Origin: Charina bottae
Taxonomy: Eukaryota; Chordata; Lepidosauria; Squamata; Charinaidae
Direction: 5' to 3'
Length of the DNA stretch: 64,000 bases
Assembly (NCBI GenBank): GCA_023362775.1
Contig: JALMGJ010000004.1
Span: forward strand, 79,350,798 to 79,414,797
Of the stretch, positions 1-11,899 are shown one piece after another (within the stretch, counting starts at the first letter, position 1; every line of letters starts with the position of its first letter). A model generated the notes under the pieces. It had not been told where the DNA came from. It did not search any database and saw only the letters and a program-made list of their open reading frames with translations. The translations under genes were made by a program, and so were the position numbers.

Positions 1-217
1 TGACAAGATCTTAATCAGTTACATGCTGAAGGCTTTTGCCTCCTAATGTGCTCTAGCACATTCCTGCGATTGAAAAACCAGTCTTTCTGATGCTGGAAAA
101 AGTAATTTCATATACACGTAGGCTTAAGTTTTGTTTGGGGGTATTTTTGCTCTTGTTTTTTCCCCCCGTTTTTCAATGTAATTTTTGTTGCGGATGCCAA
201 GAAAGTTAAACATTAAA

Positions 218-277
218 ACATTTTGCTTACTTTGAAATATGGATCTAGCATTGAATTGTGAAAAATGCCATCAGAAG
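218..277 (+). repeat. 60-bp exact direct repeat, copy 1
   Basis: This 60-bp stretch recurs without a mismatch at 1463-1522, in the same orientation. The sequence between the two copies shows no LINE, SINE or LTR ends that I recognise. Exact identity over 60 bp implies a recent local duplication or an unusually long duplication flanking an inserted block. Confidence 0.9.
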
Positions 278-1462
278 TTAGTGTGTCCTCCCCCCCCCCC
301 CCAGTTGGCATCCAATTGTCCAAAACAATTCAGGTTATACCAAATTGCATCTAGTCCACCAGGTATGTATTCATGTCAAACACTTAAAGGCTCTTATTTT
401 AAATCTCCATTAAATCTGAGACACCTATCAAGTACATTGGGCTGCCAGAAATCACTACTTCTTCTCCCTGAACTTTCAAAAGCAGTTGAAGATAATCTGT
501 TATTGCTTTCTCTTCCACAAAGCTTACAACGCTGGGAAAAAAAAATCAATCATTGACCCACCCTAGCTCCCAAGGTCTTAGAGAAACAATAATCTGTTAA
601 TAGGCCTATGCAACAATTCAGATACAATTCCAACTGTGTTTTAGTTTAGACAGAGATGTAAATGAAACACCTTTAAAGCAGCTGTGTCTTTTTCCCAGAA
701 TCTGCCCTCTGCAGTTACAGGGTGATTTTATGAAAATTTGAAGAATTGCAGGCAGGAACAATGTTGATGCTTCCATGTGCTCCAAAACACTTTTGGGAAC
801 TGAATCCAAATTGCAGTACAACCCTATTCCATCACCCATCACTCCATAATGGGGTATAAAATTATTTGCTTGAGCACACCCCACTCCATTCTTGACTTCA
901 TATTGCTTGGTTATATGCAGGGGAAAAAAAGAAAGAAAAAAGAGTATCCTATGGTGGAAAACTAGAAAGTTGTCCAGACATCTTTGCTCCTGAAAGAGCT
1001 GCTACGATGGTTGTATCCAAGGTGTCAAGGGGCACAGTGAGGCACAAGTTTGTACTAATGGGGAAATAGAGCACTCAGGCTCTAGAGAACCACATTATCT
1101 CAAAGAAAAACAGACTTTACTGCACATTGAAATATACTGCAAAGAAGTTAGAAAGATTTAGATTAGCTCTTGAACATAGCTGATGTCACAGAATCCCAAA
1201 AGTTCAGAGTTGTTTTTAAATTGCTGCAGAATTCCCATGTTTACAGTACCCATAGATGGGGAATTTGGGTGATCTGGCAACTCCCAAGGTAGTTTAGCCA
1301 ATTATTCAGGCAAAGAAGCATCAGTTTCCACATTTTGCATACGTCAGCTAGGCTCATATATTGTTCTAAACCAAGGTTTGTTTGGCTGGGTTCATACAAC
1401 ATGTTATAACAAATTACAGTATCTGGGTTCATGCAGCATGCTAATCCAAAAACAAATAAGCC
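278..1462. other. Spacer between the direct repeats, no gene seen
   Basis: A poly-C run lies at about 290-302. Around 1370-1440 there are AAC-rich and CATGCT-type palindromic bits resembling a degraded dispersed repeat seen elsewhere in the window. Open frames are short and without recognisable domains. Confidence 0.5.
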
Positions 1463-1522
1463 ACATTTTGCTTACTTTGAAATATGGATCTAGCATTGAA
1501 TTGTGAAAAATGCCATCAGAAG
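1463..1522 (+). repeat. 60-bp exact direct repeat, copy 2
   Basis: Second copy of the block at 218-277, identical at all 60 positions. The sequences diverge immediately outside it on both sides. Confidence 0.9.
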
Positions 1523-1954
1523 GCTGCTTCTAAGCTGTTCCTCACCCTGTGTTCAAATTTGCACAGACAAATGGTACTCCATGATTCTAATGACTCCTCC
1601 TAATCCATTATATCAAGAGAAATTTCCTGAATGCACAATACATGCTTTAAACATGGTTAGAAGGCAGTTGCACTGGTCAAAAACACATTTGGCAATCTCC
1701 AGTACGCTTTCTTATGCCACATCCTACAATGTAGCACTTTTGGGAAAGGTTGGGAAGAAGAAAATGGCAGAAGAAAGGAATGAAGTTACTACTGAATTTA
1801 GAAACAGATATGATAGTTCTTGGATATTTCAGAGAGAAAGTTTATTTCCAAATCTGTGCACATTTCTGGAATTCTTTACCATCACCAGTAGTGCAGACAT
1901 TCTACCAAAATCTAGCAATGCCAATTCCTCTGAATATAGTCTTTAACAGTCTTT

Positions 1955-2360
1955 AATAGTCTTTAAGGAAGGCTGAGCAAAGGAAGATACTGTAGATGCT
2001 TTTGAACTGTGGTGTTGGAGGAAAATTCTGAGAGTGCCTTGGACTGCAAGAAGATCAATCCAGTCCATACTCCAGGAAATAAAGCCAGACTGCTCACTTG
2101 AGGGAATGATATTAAAGGCAAAACTGAAGTACTTTGGCCACATAATGAGAAGACAGGATACCCTGGAGAAGATGCTGATGCTAGGGAAAGTGGAAGGCAA
2201 GAGGAAGAGGGGCCGACCAAGGGCAAGATGGATGGATGATATTCTGGAAGTGATGGATTCGACCTTGGGTGAGCTGGGGATGGCGACGGCCGACAGGAAG
2301 CTCTGGCGTGGGCTGGTCCATGAAGTCACGAAGAGTCGGAAGTGACTGAAAGAATAAAGA
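1955..2360 (+). mobile_element. RTE/Bov-B-clade LINE, 3' fragment
   Basis: The + strand translates to the C-terminal end of an RTE-type reverse transcriptase ORF: FELWCWRK, then VPWTARRS, then LKYFGHIMRR, then GRPRARW and a final HEVTKSRK followed by a stop. The same landmarks in the same order occur in the better preserved Bov-B copy at 14701-15235. The 3' end keeps the GAAGAGTCGGAAGTGACT tail typical of Bov-B relatives. The copy is 5'-truncated; no clear target duplication was found. Confidence 0.85.
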
Positions 2361-4274
2361 ACAATTCCTTACACAGCACTTTAACAGAGTGCTCTAAAAT
2401 ATGTTCACTCTCATAATAATATTGGTCGACTGGTTGTTACTATATGTATTCAATAGTAACATATTTACTCAAAACACACGGTGAATCTGTGATGAGGCAT
2501 GGCCATGACCAATAAACTAATAAATGGTTTGAAAGCTGACATCCTATTATTCCTTGCAGTATCCCACTTGATGCCAAGGTGTACTTCTCATATTAGGCTA
2601 AGGCAAGAGTTTAATCTCAGCACACTTTGTAATGATTTAAAGAATCCCAGTTTGCAGACATCATTTATATTTCATCCAATAGCCCCTTGGACAGCAAAAT
2701 GGTTTGATCCAGCTCTGAGTGGATGTGGAATATTACTTTCATGTTGTTTTTAATTCTCTGTTTTTTCTCCCCCTGTGTATGTTATTCCGAGCACTGGGAT
2801 TCGGAGCGACATAGAAATGTTAATACATAAATACTTCATGAGTCATAGGTATGAAAGAGACTAGCACTGGACTTAATCACTACAGCCCTTTGGCTGACAC
2901 AGCTGTCTATTGATAATTGTGGCATAGTATGTAGCTGATTTTTACAATAGAAACAAGCTGTTTGCAAATAATAGCCTGTATTGCTGTTATGAACTGGCTA
3001 CTCACACAAGACTTCACTGGGTGACTTTGGGGCAATCATTCTATCTCAGCCCAACCTATCTCTGAGAGTTGTACTTCTGAGTATAAAATGAGAAGAGACT
3101 CCCATGAATGCTTTGTGAAGGTCCCAGACAAAAGTAGGCTATACTGTAAATGCCATAAAGAAATAAAATGTATGCTGTCCCCATGGTTTGGATATTATTG
3201 CCAGCAAATATCTGTGCATGTGGCATCATTTCTTCATCTTTTAAAATAAATGGTAATATAAAAACATTATTTACAGATGAAAAAGTATACGCCCTGAGCA
3301 GAACAGGTAGCCATGGGCATAAGTAATTTTCTACATATTTCCTGCAAAATTGGACTCACTTGCAAATACAGTATTCCTTTCCTTGTAAAAAGACAGTTGC
3401 TCCACAAAGATTATTGTCATTAACCCACCTCTTTCAAATAGCGTTTTTATGGCAAAAAGAAAGAGGTGAGAAAGAGTGCTATAATGCAGACATTGGCTGA
3501 TAAAATAACTGATTGGAAAGGTCAGCATAGTATGAAAAATTGCTAGCATTTGTAGCACTCTAGGGTTGGAGGTAGGGTGAGACAAGATCTTTTCTGCAAG
3601 TGCTAGGTTATTAAAACCCTCTTGGACAAAAAATAACAACAACAACCAATCTACAAGAAAAGGTGCCAAAGTCTAAGAGAAGTGACGTTTGTAGCCATAG
3701 CAATAATTTTGCAAATGACTAATCAGAAAGAGTCAATAATCAGAAGGATGTTCTCTGAAGTGAACACTACTAAATTATTTCAGGGAGGAAATCAATTATC
3801 TCCAAGGCAGCTATAGCTCCCCAGCTCAATATCCAAATTTATGACAGCTGCTGCAACTACAGAATGCTGAAATTTGAAACCTTTCAGCAATGAAATCACT
3901 GTGGTTTCTTGAGTAAACTGATAGTTATCTTGTGTTATATAAATAACTTTGAAAACATTTATCCCAATTTCTATCTCTTTGTCCTTAAAAGTGGAAGGTA
4001 AAAATCATATTTTAAGGTACAAGAAATTTATGTAGAACAACTAGCATTTGATGTTGAAACAAAGTCTCTGTTTTACATAAGAAAGTATGTTTTGAAATTG
4101 GTAAAACTTTCCAGGGTTCCCAGTTCCATTTATATATTTATGCATCCAGAGGTTCTTTTATATGTGATAATGAATCAACTTTTTTGAGGATGGAGAGGAA
4201 ACCTAATGACAATAGGCAAAAAAAAAATGCTTTTCTTTAAATACATATTTTCAGTCTAACCAGGGATTCAGATA
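2361..4274. other. AT-rich spacer with a SINE-like remnant
   Basis: About 2985-3170 resembles a degraded tRNA-type squamate SINE (GGGTGACTTTGGGGCAATCA, then CTATCTCAGCCCAACC), as at 27868-28085. Nothing else is recognised. Confidence 0.4.
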
Positions 4275-4480
4275 CTAAAGCAGACATGCCTCCTGATATT
4301 TTTTCTTCTTAACAACTCTTCGAGCAACTCTGTCTGACAGATGCTGTGCAAAGTCTTCCACATGGCCCTGTAGGGAGATCTCCAAGCCCCCTCTACCCAA
4401 GAAGGCACGTGTCACTTGAAACAAGGCTGCAAGATGGCTATCTGTGGACACAATAAGGGTGAAGAAGTTGTCCATCTTTA
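4275..4480 (-). mobile_element. L2-type LINE fragment
   Basis: The - strand encodes SHLAALFQVTRAFLG followed by a region ending in DRVARRV. The same part of the L2 copy at 57830-60250 reads CHLTALFKITRSLLG, followed by an equally spaced acidic helix. It is therefore a small, decayed piece of the L2 ORF2 N-terminal half. Confidence 0.75.
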
Positions 4481-6312
4481 ATATATTTTATATACCATAT
4501 AATGTACTAAGTATACCTCTTCCTCTCAGGATTTCTAATATATTATACCAATGAAAAATTCACTCCCTGATGTTCACTTTTTAATAATTGCAGTTAATGC
4601 AAAATGATGATCAGTTTAATATCTAACATTGCCTCTATCCTGCATTTACTGGGTGATAGAGTTTAGTCTAATACAGCTTTTCTGTTTCCAACTAAAATAA
4701 TGCACTGTCTTCTATGATGTTCAAACTGAATAGCATCTGCTGAAATGGAAAACTAGAAATCAATATGTAAATGAAGTTAAATTGAACAGCAAAGCATTTG
4801 TTTTACATTGTAATAATAGAGGAGGGTCACATATGGACAAGTAGATTCAGTTGTGTCAAACAGTTCATCTAGAAAGTAACATTCTTTGTAATAATCTAAC
4901 AGGGAAAAACTGTGTTTTACAGTGGGAGTCTTATAACATAATAAACTCTCTGATATAGTTTCCCACAGTACAGTATGTGTATCACAATGAAACCCTCCCA
5001 TTTTTGGCAGCCTTGGACTGGGAAGCTATGAGAGTTTTAAGAATATTTAATAAGATCTTAGTAGTTGTTCAAATACTGATTTTTTAAAAACTTGGAGAAA
5101 CTATGTATGTTTCCCAATATTATCTGTCTGTCTGTCCATCCATTCACGGGAAATGAAGACAGCAATTCATGGTGCAGGATGCATACAGAGCATATGGGAA
5201 TGGGGAATTCCTTAAAAAGCCAAGAGGCAGCCCAGTAGACATGTAAACATCAACTGGGCAGAAAAAGAAGAAAACCTGATTGTATTTGTACTGTTTTGTG
5301 GTTTGTACAATAAGGAGTTATTTTTATTTTTACAACTAGATCATTTTCAAGAGAGGTGTCCTATTCTGCTCAACGGCTATAGGTTCACTCTCTGCTTTTA
5401 ACACTCTTCTTCAGGCAAAAGAGACTCTTGGTACTCAAATGACAGTGTACAAGCTAGTGATGCTGAGAAAATGAGACAAGTTGTGGCTAATATTTTGGAC
5501 TGTCTTGTAAGAATAATCTGACTAATGTCAGAATGATTCCATCAGCATTGACAGAAATAGCTTTAAAATCCCTCCAGGTATGTTGAAAGCTTTAGCAGAG
5601 GTTACAGCTAATACAAACTAGATGCCAAACGACTAGAGATTTTTAGAAAGTTATAGAGCAGTAACATTAAGGACCTTGACTTATGTTGATAAGATGAAAG
5701 TTTTCACTTCTCTTATTAGGAGGTCCACTGGAGCTGGACTTTCTGCATCTTTACAAATTGTCTTGTATTGCATTTAATAGTTTATACGTGACTATACCTA
5801 GAAAATGATAAAAATTGATTGGTTTTTAACAATTCCAACTGGGTATTATATCCCTTATTAATCATTATTTCACTATGCATTGATTAACTATATTGCACTG
5901 TAAAATAATGATGGATGTTCCCATTCTAATGACACCTCTCACCTCTGCCTGAAAGTCATGGAGGAGGCAATTGTAATCCATAAGCAAAGAATTGTTCAAA
6001 CAGAACAGTGCCTAGAATAAATGCTAGGCATTCATCAAAAACATAACTAGGAAGCTAAATATAGAATAATTAAACATTTGTTTCTAAGCTATGCCATAAG
6101 CATCTGTGAAAACACTTTTTTTCCTGTACGTTAATAATAGAAGTTTATTTAAATATCTGATAAAGCTAGTTGTACAATAATAGTCTCCTGCTATTAAAAA
6201 TAGGCAAGTGTTATTTCCTCTAACCTCAGACACAGCTTTAACTTCCTGAAAGCTTATAAACAAAATCTGAAAAGGCTAGATAGATCAAATTTTCTGTCTT
6301 GCAACCAAGGTC
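4481..6312. other. Spacer with one orphan exon-like segment
   Basis: AT-rich non-coding sequence. The only coding-like signal is 5415-5506: a pyrimidine-rich acceptor, 30 open codons and a CTT/GTAAGA donor. I do not recognise its product, and 30 open codons can arise by chance. Confidence 0.3.
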
Positions 6313-6325
6313 TAAGAGTTGCTTT

Positions 6326-6657
6326 AAAGGTAAAGGTAAAGGTTCCCCCCGCACAGTTGTGCAGACGTGTCCGACTCTAGGGGCCGGTGCTCATCTCCGT
6401 TTGTTAGCCGAAGAGCCAGCGTTGTCCGAAGACGCTTCCACGGTCATGTGGCCGGCATGACGCCCACGGAACGCTGTTACCTACCCACCGAAGTGGTACC
6501 TATTCATCTACTTGCATTTGCATGCTTTCGAATTGCTAGGTTGGCAAGAGCTGGGGCTAGTGCGGGAGCTCACCCCATCACATGGGACTAGGGATTCGAA
6601 CCTCCGAACTTGCCATCGACAAGCCTGGCGTCTTACCCGCTGAGCCACCATGCCCCC
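6326..6657 (-). mobile_element. Sauria-type tRNA-derived SINE
   Basis: Read on the - strand: a tRNA-like head with A box (TGGCTCAGCGGGTAAGACGC) and B box (GGTTCGAATCC), a body, then the GAGTCGGACACG-type Bov-B-like tail ending in repeats of ACCTTT. The insertion is flanked by a perfect 13-bp target duplication TAAGAGTTGCTTT (6313-6325 and 6658-6670). The 3' tail implies mobilisation by Bov-B-type machinery. Confidence 0.93.
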
Positions 6658-6723
6658 TAAGAGTTGCTTTGGATCACATTAATTTTCCACCCTGATTAAC
6701 ACTCTTAAGATTCATAAGATGAT

Positions 6724-6766
<43 letters not shown>
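6724..6766 (+). repeat. (GAT)n microsatellite
   Basis: Uninterrupted run of GAT/ATG trinucleotides. Confidence 0.95.
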
Positions 6767-6768
<2 letters not shown>

Positions 6769-7029
6769 GTAAACAGATACAAGCAGACATAAATACTTTC
6801 TGTCATGGTACTTTAAATCATTTTGTTTTACTACAGTTTGACACCAATTATTATTTTGAGGAGAGAAGGTGGTGATTGTCTGGAATCAAAAACTATCAAC
6901 TGCGGGACCTAACAATAAGAGTCAGATTTTACAATTAAGATAACTATTTTCCTATTCCCAAAACATCTTCATGGGGCTTACATGCATATTGTAGAATTTA
7001 GAACTTGCTAAATAAGAGGGATCAAACCG

Positions 7030-7372
7030 TCTACCAGTAGCACCACCTTTTCAGTGGCTGCCCCTATGCTATGGAATGATCTCCCCCCAACTCTGCTTGC
7101 CTTTAGAAAAGCCATTAAGACCCTTTTCCCCAGGCATTTGGGTCCAGTTGAGTGTAATCCCCTTTTGGTTGTTTAATTATCCATTTGGTTGCCATTTTAT
7201 ATACTGGCTTGCTCTTTTTTTAATGTACAGTCATTATTGTTATTATTTACTTTTGTTGTACACCACCAAGAGTCACATTGAGTTGGGTGGCCTTAGAAAT
7301 ACTTTAAATAAATAAGTAAATTTATAATAAATAAATAAATAAGGATTCTAATAATAATAATAATAATTTTTG
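7030..7372 (+). mobile_element. L2/CR1-type LINE 3' end
   Basis: The translation includes a LWNDLPP-type motif and an FRKAIKTLFPRHL-like helix, matching the ALWYTLPPEVR and FQKNLKTWL end of the L2 at 57830-60250. It is followed by a CACCAAGAGTC-type tail and AAAT/AAT simple repeats. Only the last part of ORF2 and the 3' UTR remain. Confidence 0.75.
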
Positions 7373-7517
7373 TCGTTCGTGCAGATACATGAAGCCCCCC
7401 CCAAAAAATGTAGCAGGAAAATAATTTCTACCTCTATTTTCTATTTCCAGGCTTTCAGAAGAAAACAAAAACATTTTGAATTGTTTTTTATTTAGGATGT
7501 GTGTATATACAGTACAT

Positions 7518-7854
7518 CTCAGGGGTGTGGTGGCTCAGCCGGTAAGACGCCAGGCTTGTCGATTGGAAGATTGCAAGTTCGGAGGTTCGAATCCCTAGCC
7601 CTGCGTGCGGAGTGAGCTCCCGCACTAGCTCCAGCTCTTGCTAACCTAGCAATTCGAAAGCATGCAAATGCAAGTAGATGAATAGGTACCACTTTGGTGG
7701 ATAGGTAACAGCGTTCCACGTGCATCATGCCGGCCACATGACCGTGGAAGCATCTTCAGACAATGCTGGCTCTTCGGCTAACAAACGGAGATGAGCACCG
7801 GTCCCTAGAGTTGGACATGACTGCACAAACGTGTGAGGGGAACCTTTACCTTTT
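7518..7854 (+). mobile_element. Sauria-type tRNA-derived SINE
   Basis: Complete head-to-tail copy on the + strand: GTGGTGGCTCAGCCGG A box, GGTTCGAATCCC B box, body and ACCTTTACCTTT tail. A 14-bp perfect target duplication TATATACAGTACAT flanks it (7504-7517 and 7855-7868). Confidence 0.93.
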
Positions 7855-7868
7855 TATATACAGTACAT

Positions 7869-9040
7869 ACAGTATGTACTGTATGCTTACATGTATGTTT
7901 GTATAGAGGAGTTTCTGAGTGTATGCTCACACCCCTACATACATAGTTTCACAGAACATTTTCAGGTGTTCCTTCAACTTGCCCAACACCATTCACACTT
8001 TCTGTCTACGTCCTGCTAGAAAATGGCCTGAGTATTGCTTCTATCTCAGGCAGTAACGATGACCTCAGGGTTAAACACTGACTTTATGTTTCATCTACAC
8101 TGGTGCACTCACACGTTATGCTCTCAATGGCTTAAAGTTAAGCATGAACCTACAAGCCCACTTAGTTCTTCAGCAAGCAATAGGTAAAAATTGAGGACAA
8201 ACATGCTAATTTCTGAAACAAATTAGTAGATGCTGTTTTAAAGCAGCTCCAGTGATGTGGAAGGAGTAGTGGAAAAAAGATCATGCTTTATCATAAACCA
8301 TGGTGATATGTTATAGAAATGTGATTGCCATATCCAGCAATACTCAGCAAGGTAGGTCAGTACCTTCACATTACAGAGGAGAGGTGAAACTGAGACACAG
8401 TGGCTTTAGTTTAAAGAAGTTTTTTAAAAAACTAGAAAGTATATAGCTGAAGTGAGATCAAACTTCCTAAAGTATATAATATATGAGCCAAATTAAGTTG
8501 TGCCATTGCTACAAGATGACAATTTCAACATGTTGCACGACAGTCTTTACCAATGCATATCCTTTCTTGACCCTGCCCCAGCTGATTGGGTTTTATGGTT
8601 AAAGGGTTAGTTTCTGTAAATTCTCTAAACTTTTAAACTAAATATTAGGAATATGAAAGCTAGAATTGCTACTTTAACTGCAGTAAGAAAAAAAATGTTT
8701 CTGCCTTTACACCAGAAATACTTCTCATGTAAAAAGTGCTTTGTTTTCTTCAATTGGAAGCTAGTGCCCTGTTTGGAATAGTCTCAAATAGCTACCTATT
8801 AAGTAGATTCTAGGATCTACTAAGCAGAGCTCATCACAAAGACCCCCCACCCCACCCTGAGCTTTGTGCTTAAATTGCGCTCGCAAATGCAGTCTAAAAT
8901 ATATAAGGAATTATAACTGGGAAGGGAAGAAGATGTGAATACATGGGAGAGGAAAAAGGGATACAGCGAAGTATGGACAAACAAAAGACTGTAGGGAAGA
9001 ACTAAAGGGAGAAAATCTTCTAGGCCATTAAAGTGTGGGG
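7869..9040. other. Spacer, nothing recognised
   Basis: Mixed-composition non-coding sequence without motifs, splice-bounded frames or repeat ends that I can name. Confidence 0.4.
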
Positions 9041-9640
9041 TGTTGCTGGCTTTTGGGGTTCCAGGTGCAGAGTAATCCAAACAACGTGTTTTAAGGCTAA
9101 CAATATCTTTATTGGTAGCATAAGGCAATAATTGATGTATGGTGCATTATTGCAAAAAGGAAAAAACAAAACATACGCAGAGTTCCATCAACAGATGTGA
9201 GGAAAGAAAAATCATGGTCTGTGCAAAGACCAGGCATAGTTACAGTTCAGATACAAAGTACATGTAGATAGCAGTCAAACAGAAGCATAGAAAATGAATG
9301 AGTGAGATGAGTACCCATAGTTCATAGTTGAATTATACCCATGGTTCAACATTCTGATTGGCTAATGTGGGCTAGGCCATTTCTCAGCTTAACAATTTAG
9401 TAACAGTTGTACTTACTATAAACCGCCATGGGATGGCGGTGTTGCATGTTGGCTTTTCTACGGGACACTGTTCTCATGGGAAAGGACTGTTATAGTCAAA
9501 ACAAAGGCGATGCTTTGCCTACAAGGTCACACCTGTTATTTACTGCTTTTTGTTATGGGAAACTGCTTACAGCAGGGAAATGGAAAAAACCTAATTAACA
9601 GGCATTCACAGTGTAGGAATCCATTCGTTTGAATCCTACA
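9041..9640 (-). mobile_element. Possible solo LTR
   Basis: On the - strand the segment begins TGTAGGATTC, contains an AATAAA polyadenylation signal (complement of 9108-9115) followed by a GT-rich stretch, and could end with CA at the left border. This fits an LTR by composition and signals only. No internal region or clear target duplication was found, so the call is tentative. Confidence 0.3.
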
Positions 9641-10324
9641 TAGAATAACTTTAACAAATAACTTTAACATAAAGAAGAAATCCTTCACAACTGCTTGGGT
9701 TGTAAACCAGTATTTAGCCAGAACTAGCTTGCCAGAACAGTTGGCGCTTGCTTTTCAACCTATAGAGTCTCCTTTTCCAGTCACTCATCTTGAGACAAAA
9801 ATACTGCCTTGCTCCAAATGTTCCTAATAGCAGACAAAAAGAAATAACAATTTTTGTAAGGTCTTCTCCATTAAATGTAACAAAACATTATTGAATACTT
9901 ATCTGAAATCCATCATCTCTTCTCTGAAACCTAGATCCCAGGAATTGGCAAAACAGTTTTAAAACATTGCTGCCAAATTAGAACCCCTTTTTAATGATAG
10001 TTGTTAATCCATTGGTATTGTTTTGGGGAAAAAAATAAATTCATAACATAATTTAGGTGAATTTACTACACAGGTTCATGAAGCATAACATATACTTTTT
10101 AATGTTCTTGTACAAAGTTCCAATGGTTTAATGGAATATTTATCCTGGGACTCACTAGTAGCCTATACTGTGTGTTGTTTTTACCTATGTGGATCATCAG
10201 GAGGCAGTACAGAACTGGTTTCATTCTATTTGGGACTCATCAGGCATACCGAGAAATCCCTCTCCTCTCCAAGGGGTGGTAGAAGTTGTAGTAGAAAATT
10301 CCTCTCCCCCAAGGAGTCATATTA

Positions 10325-10700
10325 AATCAGACACCAAGACACCATTATATTGAAGCAAATTGATTTTATTGACCAAGTTCAGCACTGGAGGCCAGATGGC
10401 AAAGCCTGGAGAAGGATGGGGTTACAGATCTTACAGGCATATGCAAATGAATCCCTCCATTTGATTGGCTCTATTCTAATTACAGTATGTCACTGACAAC
10501 ATTATTGGTTATTATCATTGTACTTTGACTGATTTATACATGTTTTAATATTATACAGAGGGGCAGGACAAATTAGATCACCTTTCCCTGCACAATAGAA
10601 GCCTTTACTTAAACAATAAGCCTTGATGATGTATCTTAAATTGGCTAGTTTCCTTACCTGCTATCTAGAAAACCTTGATTCCCAGTACTACAGCAGCTAA
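10325..10700 (-). mobile_element. Possible second LTR fragment
   Basis: On the - strand an AATAAAATCAATTTGC segment is followed by a GTGTCTTGGTGTCTG-type GT-rich downstream element, the arrangement of an LTR polyadenylation region. Borders are unclear. Confidence 0.25.
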
Positions 10701-11010
10701 CAATTCTCAGTCATTTTAGCCAGAGACTGTATTCTTGTGATTAACACTTTCACTTATCATGTTAGTACCTTGTTACTTTAAGCATGGCTAGAAATTACAT
10801 GCTCACTTTTTCTACTTCTACATATTGCCTATCATCTTACTGATTCTACTCAAATGTTGTTTAATATGTGGTATTGAGGTTTCTCTAAAAATCTCCCCAA
10901 ATTCTACTTCAAAGTCATGTAAGACTTTTGCATGAGGTCATGATATAATGTAGTATCTATATTCCTATCATCTGAGAGCTTAAGAAAAGGAAACACTATC
11001 AGAATACATA

Positions 11011-11699
11011 CAGGTAGTCCTCAGGTTATGATGGCAATTGGGACCGGAATTTCCATCGCTAAGCAATGTGGTCATAAAGCACAACATCACGTGACCACAT
11101 CACTTAGCGACGGCAATCCCAGCAGTCCTGGTTGCTATCATAACCCCAGGATTGTGCAGGTTGTTAAGCAGGAAGTGGCCACTGTTGAGTGTGCGGGTAC
11201 TGCGCTGGAGTGGGGGTGCTGCGGGCAGGCGCTACAGAGAGCAGGTGGGCTGACAAGGGCCGCAGGCAGGCTGGCGAGGGCCCTGGGTGGGCACTAGGGT
11301 GCGTGGATGAGTGCTACAGGCAGGTGCACACTGTGGGCAGGGGGATGCTACAGAGTACGAGATCCCTGGGATCTCGTACTCTGTAGTGGGGCTCCTTGGG
11401 AGAAAAAGCAGCAGAAGCGACTTACGAGAGTGACTTGTGACCATCCCTGCCGGCTTCCCCATTGACTTTTCTTGTGGAAAGCTGGCAGGGAAGGTGGCAA
11501 GTGGTAATCGTGTGATCACAGCTCCCTGCGATGTCATAATTGTGAGCTGGGCACCCAAGCGCCTGGATCGCAATCACATGACTGTGGGGACGCTGCAATG
11601 ACCGCAACCTCACGGACTGGTTGTAAGTTTCCCTCGTTCAGCACCATCGTAATTTTGAATGGTTGCTCAAATGAGTGGTCAGAACTCGAGGACTACCTG
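11011..11699. mobile_element. TA-flanked MITE with CAGGTAGTCCTC ends (Tigger/pogo-like)
   Basis: The element starts CAGGTAGTCCTC and ends with the complement GAGGACTACCTG, flanked by TA on both sides (11009-11010 and 11700-11701). TA target and CAGG-type ends fit the Tc1/mariner superfamily, probably the pogo/Tigger branch. It holds no transposase. The interior is GC-rich and contains a perfect 19-bp palindrome (11348-11386). Confidence 0.75.
11348..11386. repeat. Perfect palindrome, 19-bp arms, 1-nt loop
   Basis: Arms 11348-11366 and 11368-11386 are exact reverse complements around a single T. It sits in the middle of the TA-flanked MITE. Confidence 0.95.
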
Positions 11700-11838
11700 T
11701 ACGATCCACCTTCCCTTAAGGTTTCAGACCAGAGAGATACAGATGTTATATTATATCATGCCTCCATGTATGGGGTTTTACAAGATTTCTACTCTCTTTC
11801 TTATACACAGTGTATATTATTTGTGGTGTTTTGTTACA

Positions 11839-11898
11839 GTGACCACCAGGAGGCACTGCATTAATGAAACTGGTATTGTGGTGCCTCCTGGTGGTCAC
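11839..11898. repeat. Inverted repeat with CTCF-like arms
   Basis: GTGACCACCAGGAGGCAC (11839-11856) and its exact complement (11881-11898) are separated by 24 bp. Each arm contains CCACCAGGAGGCAC, one base off the common CTCF core. The whole could fold as a hairpin or be the ends of a very short MITE. Confidence 0.8.
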
Positions 11899-11899
11899 A

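Noticed and set aside
1503..1946. + strand 147-codon frame next to the direct repeat
   Set aside because: Begins inside the duplicated block, overlaps another open frame and shows no domain; probably chance in decayed repeat DNA.
6326..6657. Free-standing tRNA gene (A and B boxes, GGTTCGAATCC)
   Set aside because: The tRNA-like part is the head of a SINE: it continues into the SINE body and the same structure occurs five times.
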